Assembly: GCF_000241465.1 (NCBI RefSeq)
Contig: NZ_JH584235.1
Coordinates: 1 to 64,000, forward strand
Length of the DNA: 64,000 bases
Direction of reading: 5' to 3'
Source: Sphingomonas echinoides ATCC 14820
GTDB taxonomy: Bacteria > Pseudomonadota > Alphaproteobacteria > Sphingomonadales > Sphingomonadaceae
In this document: piece by piece, positions 50,520-58,748 of the stretch
Layout of the letters: the number at the start of each line of letters is the position of its first letter
Numbering within the stretch: the stretch's first letter is position 1
Notes under the pieces: generated by a model
The model's input: only the letters and a program-made list of their open reading frames with translations
What the model was told of the DNA's origin: nothing
Databases searched by the model: none
Translations under genes and position numbers: made by a program

Positions 50520-51697
50520 GCGGCGAAGGGGCGATCGAGGGAAGGCTGGGGTTGCGTGAACCACTCCGCGCCGGTCGCGGTCACATGGAAATGATCTTCG
50601 AGCCGAATGCCAAAGCGATCGGGCACCACGATCATCGGCTCGTTCGAAAAGCACATGCCCGGTGCCAGCGGGGTGCGGTCGCCGCGAACCAGATAAGCGG
50701 GCTCATGAATCGACAGGCCGATGCCGTGCCCGGTGCGGTGCGGGAGGCCGGGCAGGCGATAGTCGGGCCCGAGCCCCGCGTGTTCCAGCACCGCGCGTGC
50801 CGCAGCGTCGATCGCTTCGCACGGCACGCCGGGTGCGACTGCGGCGAAGGCGGCGGCCTGTGCTTCCTGTTCCAGCGACCAGAGTACGCGCACGTCATCT
50901 TCGACCCGGCCGAAGGCATAGGTTCGGGTGATGTCGCTATGATAGCCATCGACCGTACAGCCGGTGTCGATGAGGACGAGACTGTCGTCTTCGAGCCGCT
51001 GATCGCCAGGCAGACCGTGCGGGAATGCGGTCGCACGTCCGAACTGGACGGCGCAAAAGGTGGAGCCCGCCGCGCCGAGCGCACGGTGTGCGGCATCGAT
51101 GAAACGGATCACCTCGCTTGCGGCGATGCCGGGCCTGAGGATGCGCGCCGCGCGCCGCTGGACTTCCAGCGTCATCGCTTTGGCCTGCTGCATCAGCGCG
51201 AGTTCGGCTGCAGACTTGATCATGCGACAGCCGTCGATCGTGGCGACACCGTCGAGCAGCGTCAGCCCATGCTGGCGCAGGCGCTCGCCATAGTGGAACG
51301 GCAATAGTGGATCGACTGCGAGCGTCGTCCCGCGCGGCAGCGCGTCTGCGACCAGCGCGCTGGGGTCTTCGTCTTCCTCCCATAGCAAAGGCTCGGCAGC
51401 AACGGCGAGGCCCGCTTCGAGCGAGCCCAGTTCGAAGGCGGGGCATATCAATCGCGGCGGCCCGTTCAGCGGCAGGAGCAAGGCGACCAGCCGCTCGGTC
51501 GGCGACCATGGCAGGCCCGTGAAATAGCGCAGGCTCGCCCCGGCGTTGACCAGCAGCGCGGTCGCGCCGGAGGCTTCGGTCAGGGCGCGGGCGCGGTCGA
51601 TCCGGTCGCGCCGCTCGGCCGGTGTGATCGGCGCGGAAGGGGTCGGCCATGGTCCGAGCGTCGCCAGTTGTTCGTCCGCCGTCGATCCGCCGATCAT
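50516..51697 (-). CDS. M24-family Xaa-Pro peptidase (creatinase/prolidase fold)
   Basis: 393 residues, no signal peptide, so cytoplasmic. The N-terminal creatinase-like half is followed by the pita-bread metallopeptidase with all five metal ligands: Asp244 (LIDTG), Asp255 (YHSDITRTY), His324 (TGHGIGLS), Glu353 (SNEPMIV) and Glu367 (RLEDHFHV). That supports a two-metal Xaa-Pro dipeptidase or aminopeptidase that would open imported X-Pro/X-Hyp dipeptides. The ATG overlaps the stop of the upstream FAD dehydrogenase and has GGGAGG six bases before it. Pairing with hydroxyproline catabolism genes fits release of free hydroxyproline for the epimerase. Confidence 0.92.
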   Translation of the reverse strand: MIGGSTADEQLATLGPWPTPSAPITPAERRDRIDRARALTEASGATALLVNAGASLRYFTGLPWSPTERLVALLLPLNGPPRLICPAFELGSLEAGLAVAAEPLLWEEDEDPSALVADALPRGTTLAVDPLLPFHYGERLRQHGLTLLDGVATIDGCRMIKSAAELALMQQAKAMTLEVQRRAARILRPGIAASEVIRFIDAAHRALGAAGSTFCAVQFGRATAFPHGLPGDQRLEDDSLVLIDTGCTVDGYHSDITRTYAFGRVEDDVRVLWSLEQEAQAAAFAAVAPGVPCEAIDAAARAVLEHAGLGPDYRLPGLPHRTGHGIGLSIHEPAYLVRGDRTPLAPGMCFSNEPMIVVPDRFGIRLEDHFHVTATGAEWFTQPQPSLDRPFAA

Positions 51698-52929
51698 CGT
51701 CTGCCTCCCTTGCCGCCAAACCGTTCGAGGTCGAACGGGGCCATGTCGATACGATTCGGGTGTCCGGTGATCATCCCGGCGATGATCTCCGCCGTCACCG
51801 GGGCGAGCGTGAGCCCGAGATGTTGATGCCCGAACGCATAGAACAGATTGTCCGCGCGGCGCGACCGGCCGATCGCCGGAAGATAATCGGGCAGGGTCGG
51901 GCGGCTGCCCATCCAGCGCGTGAACGGTCCGCTGATAGAAAGGCCGAGGTCGCCGACATGCTGTTCGAGCCGCTCCCATTTGCGCGGGTCGGGCGGACCA
52001 TCGACATGGCCGAGTTCGACAAAACTGGCCGCCTGCACCTGATCGCCGAAGCGCGTGACGATCATTGACCGATCCTCGAACACGACCGGCGGGAGATCAT
52101 GCGGCCAGCCCGTGGCGCTTGCGCGGATATGATAGCCGCGCTCGGCGATGATCGGCGCGCGATGGCCGAACGCCGCCACGAGCGGTGCCGAGCGCACGCC
52201 TGCGGTGACGAGCACGCAATCTGCGTCCAGGCCCGGGATCGTCGCTTTCCCGTCCTCGCGCAGCAAAGTTGCCTCCTGCTCGACGATCGTGCCACCCGCC
52301 GCGCAAAAACCTGCGCTCAGCACGGCGGCGAGCCTGCCCAGATCGGTGATCTGGCCGGTGCCGTGGAACTGGATGGCACCGCCAAGCGGCACCGTCGTCG
52401 CGCTTTCGAGCGCCGCGATTTGCTCCGCTGTTGCGGCGCCAAAGCTTGCGGTGCCGGTATCCGCTTGCGACCACGCGGCGCGTCCTGAAGCCGCCGTTGC
52501 AGCGCTTTCCCAGACGACCAGATGGCCGGCTTCGCTCAGCAGATCGGGTGCCTCGATTGCCGTCACCAGGCGTCGCCAGGCGGGCAGGGCATCGGCGAGC
52601 AACGTCGCGAGCGCGCGTTTGCCCGCGGCGAAGCGCTTCGGTCGGGCGGCGGCGATCATGCGCACCGCGAACGGGAGCCAGTCCCCGACTGCGGCGAGCG
52701 GGAGGTCGAGCGCGCCGCCGCGAGCGAACAGACGGTCGCCCGCCGAGCGCAACGTTGCGATCGAGGCGAGCGGGGCAACTTGCTCGGTTGCGATATGGCC
52801 AGCGTTGCCCCAGGATGCCGCGTCACGGCGTGTGGAGCGTTCGACTAGTGTCACTATATGCCCTCCCTGCGCGAGCCGGAGTGCACAACTGAGACCGACC
52901 ACGCCCCCGCCGATCACCGCGATTTTCAC
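51694..52929 (-). CDS. FAD-dependent D-amino-acid/D-hydroxyproline dehydrogenase (DadA/LhpB-like)
   Basis: 411 residues of the DAO family. FAD motif KIAVIGGGVVGLSCALRLAQGGHIVTLVERS at the N-terminus; ASWGNAGHIATEQVAPLAS is typical of DadA-like D-amino-acid dehydrogenases; the C-terminus has RPTLPDYLPAIGRSRRADNLFYAFGHQHLGLTLAPVTAEIIA. Start at the GTG 52929 with AGGAG about ten bases upstream. It faces a DapA-like gene and a hydroxyproline epimerase, the standard partners of D-4-hydroxyproline dehydrogenase, which makes delta1-pyrroline-4-hydroxy-2-carboxylate. Oxidation of other D-amino acids cannot be excluded. Confidence 0.88.
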   Translation of the reverse strand: MKIAVIGGGVVGLSCALRLAQGGHIVTLVERSTRRDAASWGNAGHIATEQVAPLASIATLRSAGDRLFARGGALDLPLAAVGDWLPFAVRMIAAARPKRFAAGKRALATLLADALPAWRRLVTAIEAPDLLSEAGHLVVWESAATAASGRAAWSQADTGTASFGAATAEQIAALESATTVPLGGAIQFHGTGQITDLGRLAAVLSAGFCAAGGTIVEQEATLLREDGKATIPGLDADCVLVTAGVRSAPLVAAFGHRAPIIAERGYHIRASATGWPHDLPPVVFEDRSMIVTRFGDQVQAASFVELGHVDGPPDPRKWERLEQHVGDLGLSISGPFTRWMGSRPTLPDYLPAIGRSRRADNLFYAFGHQHLGLTLAPVTAEIIAGMITGHPNRIDMAPFDLERFGGKGGRR

Positions 52930-52969
52930 TTTCGACTTTCTCCTGTTGCCCTGCAGCATTTCACTTCGT

Positions 52970-52978
52970 ATACCGTAT
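52970..52978. promoter_or_regulatory. ATAC-N-GTAT operator, hydroxyproline catabolic promoter
   Basis: An exact ATACCGTAT palindrome (within TTCGTATACCGTATTCC) between the divergent FAD dehydrogenase and DapA-like genes, 32 bases from the latter's start. The downstream unit includes the GntR gene, so autoregulation is likely. Confidence 0.65.
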
Positions 52979-53010
52979 TCCAGATCAAACAAAAGGACGG
53001 ATCACGGAAA

Positions 53011-53925
53011 ATGGCAATCGGTTGGAGGGGTGTTTTCCCCGCTGTAACGACGCAGTTGCGCGCGGATCTGTCAATCGACCTCGCTGATACGCAGCGCGTT
53101 GTCGATGACCTGATCCGCGACGGCGTCACCGGTGTGATCGCGCTTGGCACGGTCGGTGAAAACAACTCGCTCGAATATGACGAAAAGGTCTCGGTGCTCT
53201 CGGCGATCGTCGAAGTGGTGGCCGGTCGCGTGCCCGTGCTCACCGGCGTTTCCGAATATGATACGCGCCGCGCGGTGCGCTATGCGCAGGCGGCGGAGAA
53301 GATCGGTGCCGACGGTCTCATGCTGCTGCCGCCGATGGTCTATGTGCCGCAGCCCCACGAGCTCGTCGCGCACTTCAAGGGCGTCGCGAACAACACCGCG
53401 CTGCCGATCATGCTCTACAACAACCCGCCAGCCTACCGCACCGTGATCGACAAGGCGGTGCTGACCGAGTTGGTCGATACGCCCAATATCGTCTGCGTAA
53501 AGGAATCCGCGCCCGACACCCGCCGCTTCACCGATTTCCGCAACCATTTCGGCGATCGCTATGTGTTGTTCGCCGGGCTGGACGACGTCGCGCTGGAAGG
53601 GCTTTATCTCGGCGCGCAGGGTTGGGTGTCCGGCCTCACCAACGCGTTCCCGCAGGAATCGGTTGAACTGGTACGCGCGTTCGAGCGCGGCGATCATGCC
53701 AAGGCACTCGAAATCTATCGCTGGTTCATGCCGCTGCTGCATCTCGATGCCGAGCATGATCTTGTGCAATCGATCAAGCTGGCCGAAGAAGTGATGGGGC
53801 GCGGGTCGGAACGCGTGCTCCCGCCGCGCTTGCCGCTGATCGGCGAACGCCGCGCAGAGGTGATTGCGATGGTCGAAAAGGCCGCAGCGACGCGTCCGAC
53901 GATCCAAGTGGCCAAGGCGGCCTGA
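53011..53925 (+). CDS. DapA-family delta1-pyrroline-4-hydroxy-2-carboxylate deaminase (LhpC/HypD-like)
   Basis: 304 residues of the DHDPS/NAL TIM-barrel family: Schiff-base Lys164 (VCVKES), Tyr136 (IMLYNNPP) and the GTVGENNSL carboxylate-binding loop near residue 47. The ATG at 53011 is used; longer frames would run through the operator. True dihydrodipicolinate synthase normally has GTTGE and sits with lysine genes; here the next gene is a hydroxyproline epimerase, and in known pathways this family member deaminates the cyclic imine to 2-oxoglutarate semialdehyde. The final dehydrogenase (semialdehyde to 2-oxoglutarate) is not in the window. Confidence 0.88.
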   Translation: MAIGWRGVFPAVTTQLRADLSIDLADTQRVVDDLIRDGVTGVIALGTVGENNSLEYDEKVSVLSAIVEVVAGRVPVLTGVSEYDTRRAVRYAQAAEKIGADGLMLLPPMVYVPQPHELVAHFKGVANNTALPIMLYNNPPAYRTVIDKAVLTELVDTPNIVCVKESAPDTRRFTDFRNHFGDRYVLFAGLDDVALEGLYLGAQGWVSGLTNAFPQESVELVRAFERGDHAKALEIYRWFMPLLHLDAEHDLVQSIKLAEEVMGRGSERVLPPRLPLIGERRAEVIAMVEKAAATRPTIQVAKAA

Positions 53926-53934
53926 AGGTAGAGC

Positions 53935-54933
53935 GTGCGCCACACTTTCTTCTGCATAGACGGCCACACCGCCGGAAACCCGGTTCGTCTGGTGGCGGGT
54001 GGCGCACCGCTCCTGAAAGGCGACAGCATGTCGGCGCGGCGGCAGGATTTTCTGTCGCGCTTCGACTGGATCCGCACGGGGCTGTGCTTCGAGCCGCGCG
54101 GGCACGACATGATGTCGGGCGGCTTCCTCTATCCGCCGACCACGGCCGATGCCGATATCGGGATCCTGTTCATCGAGACATCGGGGTGTTTGCCGATGTG
54201 CGGGCATGGCACCATCGGCATGGTCACGTTCGGGCTCGAACATGGGCTGATCCAGCCGGCGACCCCGGGCGCATTGCGGATCGAGGTCCCGGCCGGGGTG
54301 ATCGACGTGCGCTATACGACCGAGGGCGATAAAGTGACGGCGGTGACCATCACCAACGTCCCGGCCTATGTCGCGCAGCGCGGTATCGCGGTCGATGTCG
54401 AGGGGATTGGCCCACTGACGATCGACGTCGCATATGGCGGCAATTTCTACGCAATCATCGAGCCGCAGGGGGGCTATGCCGGGCTCGATGCGCTCGGCGC
54501 GGCGCGGCTGGTCGAGCTGAGCGGGCGCGTTCGCGACGCGGTGCGCGCACAATATGAACCCGTCCATCCGCTCGACCCGACGATCCGTGGCGTCAGCCAT
54601 ATCCTATGGGCCGACGCGCCGCTCGCCAACGATGCCGACGGCCGCAACGCGGTCTTCTATGGGGACAAGGCGATCGATCGATCGCCGTGCGGCACGGGCA
54701 CCTCGGCGCGGCTGGCACACCTGGCGGCGACCGGGCGGCTGAAAGTGGGGGACCGCTTCGTACACGAAAGCTATATCGGCAGCCGCTTCATCGGTCGCGT
54801 CGAAGCGGATACTATGCTCGGCGATCTGCCGGCGATCATCCCGTCGATCGAAGGATCGGCGATCGCCACCGGATTTAATACGATCTGGATTGATCGCGCC
54901 GATCACTTCTGGGAAGGTTTCCAGGTTAAATGA
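53935..54933 (+). CDS. 4-hydroxyproline 2-epimerase (proline racemase family)
   Basis: 332 residues. The start is a GTG with GAAGGTAG upstream. Both catalytic cysteines are present: Cys89 (LPMCGHGTIG) and Cys252 (RSPCGTGTSAR). Two cysteines mark an epimerase/racemase; the trans-3-hydroxyproline dehydratases of this family carry Thr at the second site. The opening DGHTAGNPVRLV is typical of 4-hydroxyproline epimerases. It should interconvert trans-4-hydroxy-L-proline and cis-4-hydroxy-D-proline, feeding the FAD dehydrogenase across the promoter. It lies 9 bases after the DapA-like gene and overlaps the GntR gene by four bases. Confidence 0.94.
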   Translation: MRHTFFCIDGHTAGNPVRLVAGGAPLLKGDSMSARRQDFLSRFDWIRTGLCFEPRGHDMMSGGFLYPPTTADADIGILFIETSGCLPMCGHGTIGMVTFGLEHGLIQPATPGALRIEVPAGVIDVRYTTEGDKVTAVTITNVPAYVAQRGIAVDVEGIGPLTIDVAYGGNFYAIIEPQGGYAGLDALGAARLVELSGRVRDAVRAQYEPVHPLDPTIRGVSHILWADAPLANDADGRNAVFYGDKAIDRSPCGTGTSARLAHLAATGRLKVGDRFVHESYIGSRFIGRVEADTMLGDLPAIIPSIEGSAIATGFNTIWIDRADHFWEGFQVK

Positions 54934-55622
54934 GCAAACCCGCCGTTTCTCCGGAGCACGCCCGCATGAGCATCGTCGTTCGCACTTTATCGGAACGCGT
55001 ATTCGAGATCGTCCGCGAGCAAATCGTCACTGGGCAGTTGCCGCACGATTTGCCGATCCGCCAGGATGCGCTGGCGGCTGAGTTGGGGGTCAGCAAGATC
55101 CCGCTGCGCGAGGCGCTGGCGCGGCTCGAGCAAGAAGGGCTGCTGACTAGCCAGGCCAATCGCGGCTATTTCGTCCAGCCGATGTCGAGCGCCCAAGCCG
55201 AGGAAATCTTCGAGCTGCGGCTTGCGGTCGAGCCGGTTGCGGCGGCGCGCGCCGCGCGTGTCGCCACTGACGCCGACCGCCGCGCCGCGATCGAAAGCTT
55301 CGAGCGGCTTGATGACGCCGCGGAGGGCAATCTCGCCGAGGTGGCGATGCGCAATCGCGAATTCCACACAGCACTCGTCCGCCCGGGAGATCGTATCCTG
55401 ACCACACAGGTGGTGGAACGTCTCACGATCCTTGCCGAGCGGTATGTCATCGCGCATCTGGCACCGGCCGGCCGCGACGAGCGCGCGCATGTCGAGCATC
55501 GCGGATTGCTCGATGCCTGGCTGGCGCGGGACGAAGCCACCATCATGTCGATGCTGAGCGAGCATATCGCCGCCACGCTCGACGATTTGCGCATAGAGTT
55601 TGCGGCAGCCGCCGCGACCTGA
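54930..55622 (+). CDS. GntR/FadR-family (FCD domain) transcriptional regulator
   Basis: 230 residues. The winged helix spans about 15-85 (LSERVFEIVREQIVTGQLPHDLPIRQDALAAELGVSKIPLREALARLEQEGLLTSQANRGYFV) and a helical FCD ligand domain about 95-225 (EIFELRLAVEPVAAARAA... HTALVRPGDRIL... VEHRGLLDAWLARDEATIMSMLSEHI). FCD regulators respond to small carboxylates and bind short palindromes, so it is the best candidate to recognise the ATAC-N-GTAT sites of this locus and to sense a hydroxyproline-pathway intermediate. The ATG overlaps the epimerase stop (ATGA); an ATG at 54963 would still leave the domain complete. Confidence 0.92.
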   Translation: MSKPAVSPEHARMSIVVRTLSERVFEIVREQIVTGQLPHDLPIRQDALAAELGVSKIPLREALARLEQEGLLTSQANRGYFVQPMSSAQAEEIFELRLAVEPVAAARAARVATDADRRAAIESFERLDDAAEGNLAEVAMRNREFHTALVRPGDRILTTQVVERLTILAERYVIAHLAPAGRDERAHVEHRGLLDAWLARDEATIMSMLSEHIAATLDDLRIEFAAAAAT

Positions 55623-55643
55623 TTCATCATTCCAGGAGAGGTC

Positions 55644-57056
55644 ATGTTCGGACCACGTAAGCCGCTCGACAGCGTTACGAGTCACCCCAAGAACGCGCGC
55701 CTCGCCAAGACATTGAGTTGGCCGCATCTGGTCGCGCTCGGGGTCGGCGCGATCGTTGGCACGGGTATCTACACCTTGGTCGGCGTTGGAGCCGAACGTG
55801 CGGGCCCGGCGGTGATCCTCGCCTTCGTCATCTGCGGGCTGGTGTGTGGATGTGCTGCCTTGGCCTATGCCGAGCTCGCGACGATGATCCCTGCGGCGGG
55901 GAGTGCCTATACGTTCAGTTACGCCGCGCTCGGCGAAGGCATCGCCTGGATCGTCGGCTGGAGCTTGATCCTCGAATATTCGCTCGCCTGTTCGACCGTG
56001 GCGGTGGGCTGGTCGGGTTATCTGGTGGGCTGGATCGAGTCTGCGGGCGTGCATTTGCCGCACGCCTTGCTGGTCGGGCCGCATGGCGGCGGCATCGTCA
56101 ATTTGCCGGCGGTCGCGGTGGCACTCGCCGTGATGGGCATGTTGATCGCGGGAACCCGCGAAAGCGCGACGCTCAACATCATCCTGGTGGTGATCAAGCT
56201 GGTGGCACTTGGCGTCTTTGTCGCTTTTGCCGCGCCCAATTTCCACACCGCCAACCTGCATCCGTTCATGCCCTATGGCTTCGGCAGCGACGGCAAGCAT
56301 GGTGTGATGGCGGCGGCGGCGATCGTATTCTTCGCTTTCTACGGCTTCGATGCGGTGGCGACCTCGGCCGAGGAGACAAAGAACCCCGCGCGCGATCTCA
56401 AGATCGGCATCATCGGGTCGATGGTATTGTGCACGATCATCTATATGGCGGTGGCGATCGCCGCAGTCGGTGCGCTGCCGTTCACCGCGCTCGCCAATTC
56501 GCCCGAGCCGCTCGCTTTGGTGCTGCGCAATCTCGGGCAGCCGCTCGCGGCGCATCTCATCGCCTTGGCCGCGATCATCGCGCTCCCCTCGGTCATCTTG
56601 GTGATGATGTACGGCCAAAGCCGCGTGTTCTTCGTGATGGCGCGCGATGGCTTGCTGCCGCGCCGCTTGGCCAAGGTCTCGCAGCGTACCGGCGCGCCGA
56701 CGTTGATCACCGTGTTGACCGGCGTGACGATCGCGTTGGTCGCGGGGATCTTCCGGCTCGACGAGATCGCCGAACTCGCCAATGCCGGGACCTTGCTCGC
56801 CTTCATCTCGGTTGGCGCATGCCTGATGGTGCTGCGCCGCACTGCGCCCGATGCCAAGCGGTTGTTCCGCGCACCCGCCCCCTATGTGGTCGGCATGCTG
56901 ACGATCCTCGGCTGCCTGTATCTGATGGTCAGCCTGCCACCGATGACGCTGGTGCGCTTCGCTGGCTGGAACGTGATCGGGCTCGTCATCTACTTCGCCT
57001 ATAGCCGACGGCATAGCGACGTAGCGGCGCGCGCGGCATCGGTTGCGGCGCTTTGA
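55644..57056 (+). CDS. APC-family amino-acid permease
   Basis: 470 residues with 12 or more helices. The APC signature GVGAIVGTGIYTLVGVGAERAGPAV in helix 1 and the AIVFFAFYGFDAVATSAEETKNPARDLKIGI loop match the CAT-like amino-acid permeases. AGGAG lies seven bases before the ATG. Its place after the epimerase and regulator suggests uptake of free hydroxyproline or proline, complementing the POT peptide transporter. Its stop overlaps the next gene's possible TTG start, so translation is probably coupled. Confidence 0.92.
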   Translation: MFGPRKPLDSVTSHPKNARLAKTLSWPHLVALGVGAIVGTGIYTLVGVGAERAGPAVILAFVICGLVCGCAALAYAELATMIPAAGSAYTFSYAALGEGIAWIVGWSLILEYSLACSTVAVGWSGYLVGWIESAGVHLPHALLVGPHGGGIVNLPAVAVALAVMGMLIAGTRESATLNIILVVIKLVALGVFVAFAAPNFHTANLHPFMPYGFGSDGKHGVMAAAAIVFFAFYGFDAVATSAEETKNPARDLKIGIIGSMVLCTIIYMAVAIAAVGALPFTALANSPEPLALVLRNLGQPLAAHLIALAAIIALPSVILVMMYGQSRVFFVMARDGLLPRRLAKVSQRTGAPTLITVLTGVTIALVAGIFRLDEIAELANAGTLLAFISVGACLMVLRRTAPDAKRLFRAPAPYVVGMLTILGCLYLMVSLPPMTLVRFAGWNVIGLVIYFAYSRRHSDVAARAASVAAL

Positions 57057-57058
57057 GC

Positions 57059-58606
57059 GTGCGACCTTGGCGGCACTTGGTCGCGGGTGTGGCGGCGTGG
57101 CTGGGGATGCTGCTCGCTGGTTCGCCAGCCGTCGCGCACCCGCTCAGCTTCACCCCGGCGCAGGGGGCTTATGACATCGCGTTTGTGTTCCCCGGCGCAC
57201 CGGCCAACCCCGGCATCCGGATGCTCGAGTTGCACCGCGCCGCCGACGGGAGCGTGTCGGGCTGGGTGACGTCGGACTGGTATGGCCGGATGCCGATGCA
57301 GCAGATCGTCGTAACGCCGACGCTGCTCAGCTTCGACTTGCGCAACCTCAACACGCCGGGCGTGCCCATCCGCCATTGGCGCGCGCAGGTGCGCGGGCAG
57401 AACGTGACGCTCGACGGCGGCATCTGGGACTCGACGGTCGCGCTGACCGGGCACCGCGCCACCGCCGCCGAACGGACCGCGCTGACGTTCCACGAAACCA
57501 CACTGCCGGCACTGGGGACGCTTGCGCCCGACGGCCTCGCTTTGACCCCGCCAATGGGGTGGAGCAGCTGGAACAAGTTCGCCGACAAGATCGACGACGC
57601 CACGATCCGCGCGATTGCCGATGCGATGGTGTCGACCGGCTTGCGCGATGCGGGCTATACTTACGTCAATATCGACGATGGCTGGCAGGGCGTGCGCGGG
57701 GCCGACGGCCAGATCCGGCCCAACGCCAAATTCCCCGACATGAAAGCGCTCGCCGATTATGTTCACGCGCGTGGGTTGAAGTTTGGCCTCTATTCGTCGC
57801 CCGGGCCACGCACCTGTGCCGGCTATGAGGGCAGTTACGGGCATGTCCGGCAGGACGCGCAGACCTTCGCCGACTGGGGCGTCGACTATCTCAAATACGA
57901 TCTGTGCTCCGGCGAATATTTCTACGCCGATGCCGACACCGTCCAGCGCAGCTATTATGAGATGGGCGCTGCGCTCCGCGCGACCGGGCGGCCGATCGTC
58001 TATTCGCTGTGCGAATATGGCCGGTTCCGCGTGGGCAGCTGGGGCAGGGCGGTCGGCGGTCATCTGTGGCGCACGACGGGCGACATCACCGACGATTATG
58101 CGACGATGGCACGGATCGGGTTCGAGAAGAATGGCAATCCAAGCGACGCCGGGCCGGGCGAGTGGAACGACCCCGACATGCTCGAAATCGGCAATGGCGG
58201 CATGTCCGAAGCCGCCTATCGCTCGCATATGACCCTATGGGCGATGTCGGCTGCCCCGCTGATGATGGGCCACGATGTCCGCACGACGAGCGCGGCGGCG
58301 AAACGCCTGCTCGAAGACCGCGCCGTAATCGCCATCGATCAGGATGCCAGGGGCGTGCAGGGCAAGCCGGTGCGCAAGCAAGGCACTTCGGAAATCTGGC
58401 TCAAACCGCTGGCCGGGGGGGCATATGCGATCGCCGTGTTCAATCGTGCCGATGCGCCCGTGACCCTGACGCTACGCCCGGCCGACATCGGGTTGGATTC
58501 GTTCACGGCGATGCGCGACGTGTGGAAGGGGGGTGCGCTCGATCCGCAGGTCTCGACCTTCACAGTTCCCGCCAACGATGTGGTACTGCTGCACGTTCGT
58601 GGATAG
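57059..58606 (+). CDS. exported GH27 alpha-galactosidase with N-terminal beta domain
   Basis: About 515 residues. A signal peptide (HLVAGVAAWLGMLLAGSPAVAHP) is followed by an extra domain of roughly 120 residues, Gly/Trp/Thr-rich and beta-like, unrelated to the catalytic part. The GH27 barrel begins at LTPPMGWSSWNKFADKIDD; the nucleophile Asp is in DYLKYDLC (about residue 281) and the acid/base Asp in EWNDPDMLEIGN. The C-terminal beta domain ends VPANDVVLLHVRG. The start is a GTG at 57059 (TTG at 57053 possible; no good ribosome site, consistent with coupling to the permease). In extensins, serines carry a single alpha-galactose, so this enzyme fits the locus as the serine-galactose remover. 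Confidence 0.93.
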   Translation: MRPWRHLVAGVAAWLGMLLAGSPAVAHPLSFTPAQGAYDIAFVFPGAPANPGIRMLELHRAADGSVSGWVTSDWYGRMPMQQIVVTPTLLSFDLRNLNTPGVPIRHWRAQVRGQNVTLDGGIWDSTVALTGHRATAAERTALTFHETTLPALGTLAPDGLALTPPMGWSSWNKFADKIDDATIRAIADAMVSTGLRDAGYTYVNIDDGWQGVRGADGQIRPNAKFPDMKALADYVHARGLKFGLYSSPGPRTCAGYEGSYGHVRQDAQTFADWGVDYLKYDLCSGEYFYADADTVQRSYYEMGAALRATGRPIVYSLCEYGRFRVGSWGRAVGGHLWRTTGDITDDYATMARIGFEKNGNPSDAGPGEWNDPDMLEIGNGGMSEAAYRSHMTLWAMSAAPLMMGHDVRTTSAAAKRLLEDRAVIAIDQDARGVQGKPVRKQGTSEIWLKPLAGGAYAIAVFNRADAPVTLTLRPADIGLDSFTAMRDVWKGGALDPQVSTFTVPANDVVLLHVRG

Positions 58607-58748
58607 CCAGCGTTAGACCGGGCAGAGGCCGACATTGTTGACCAGTACCGCGCGGGCGCGCAGAGCACCGCCAGCGCCGCGTCGCCCCCAGGAAAGGCGC
58701 GACGAGAAACGAGCCTTTGAGAACCACATGATTGAAATCACGGGGAGT

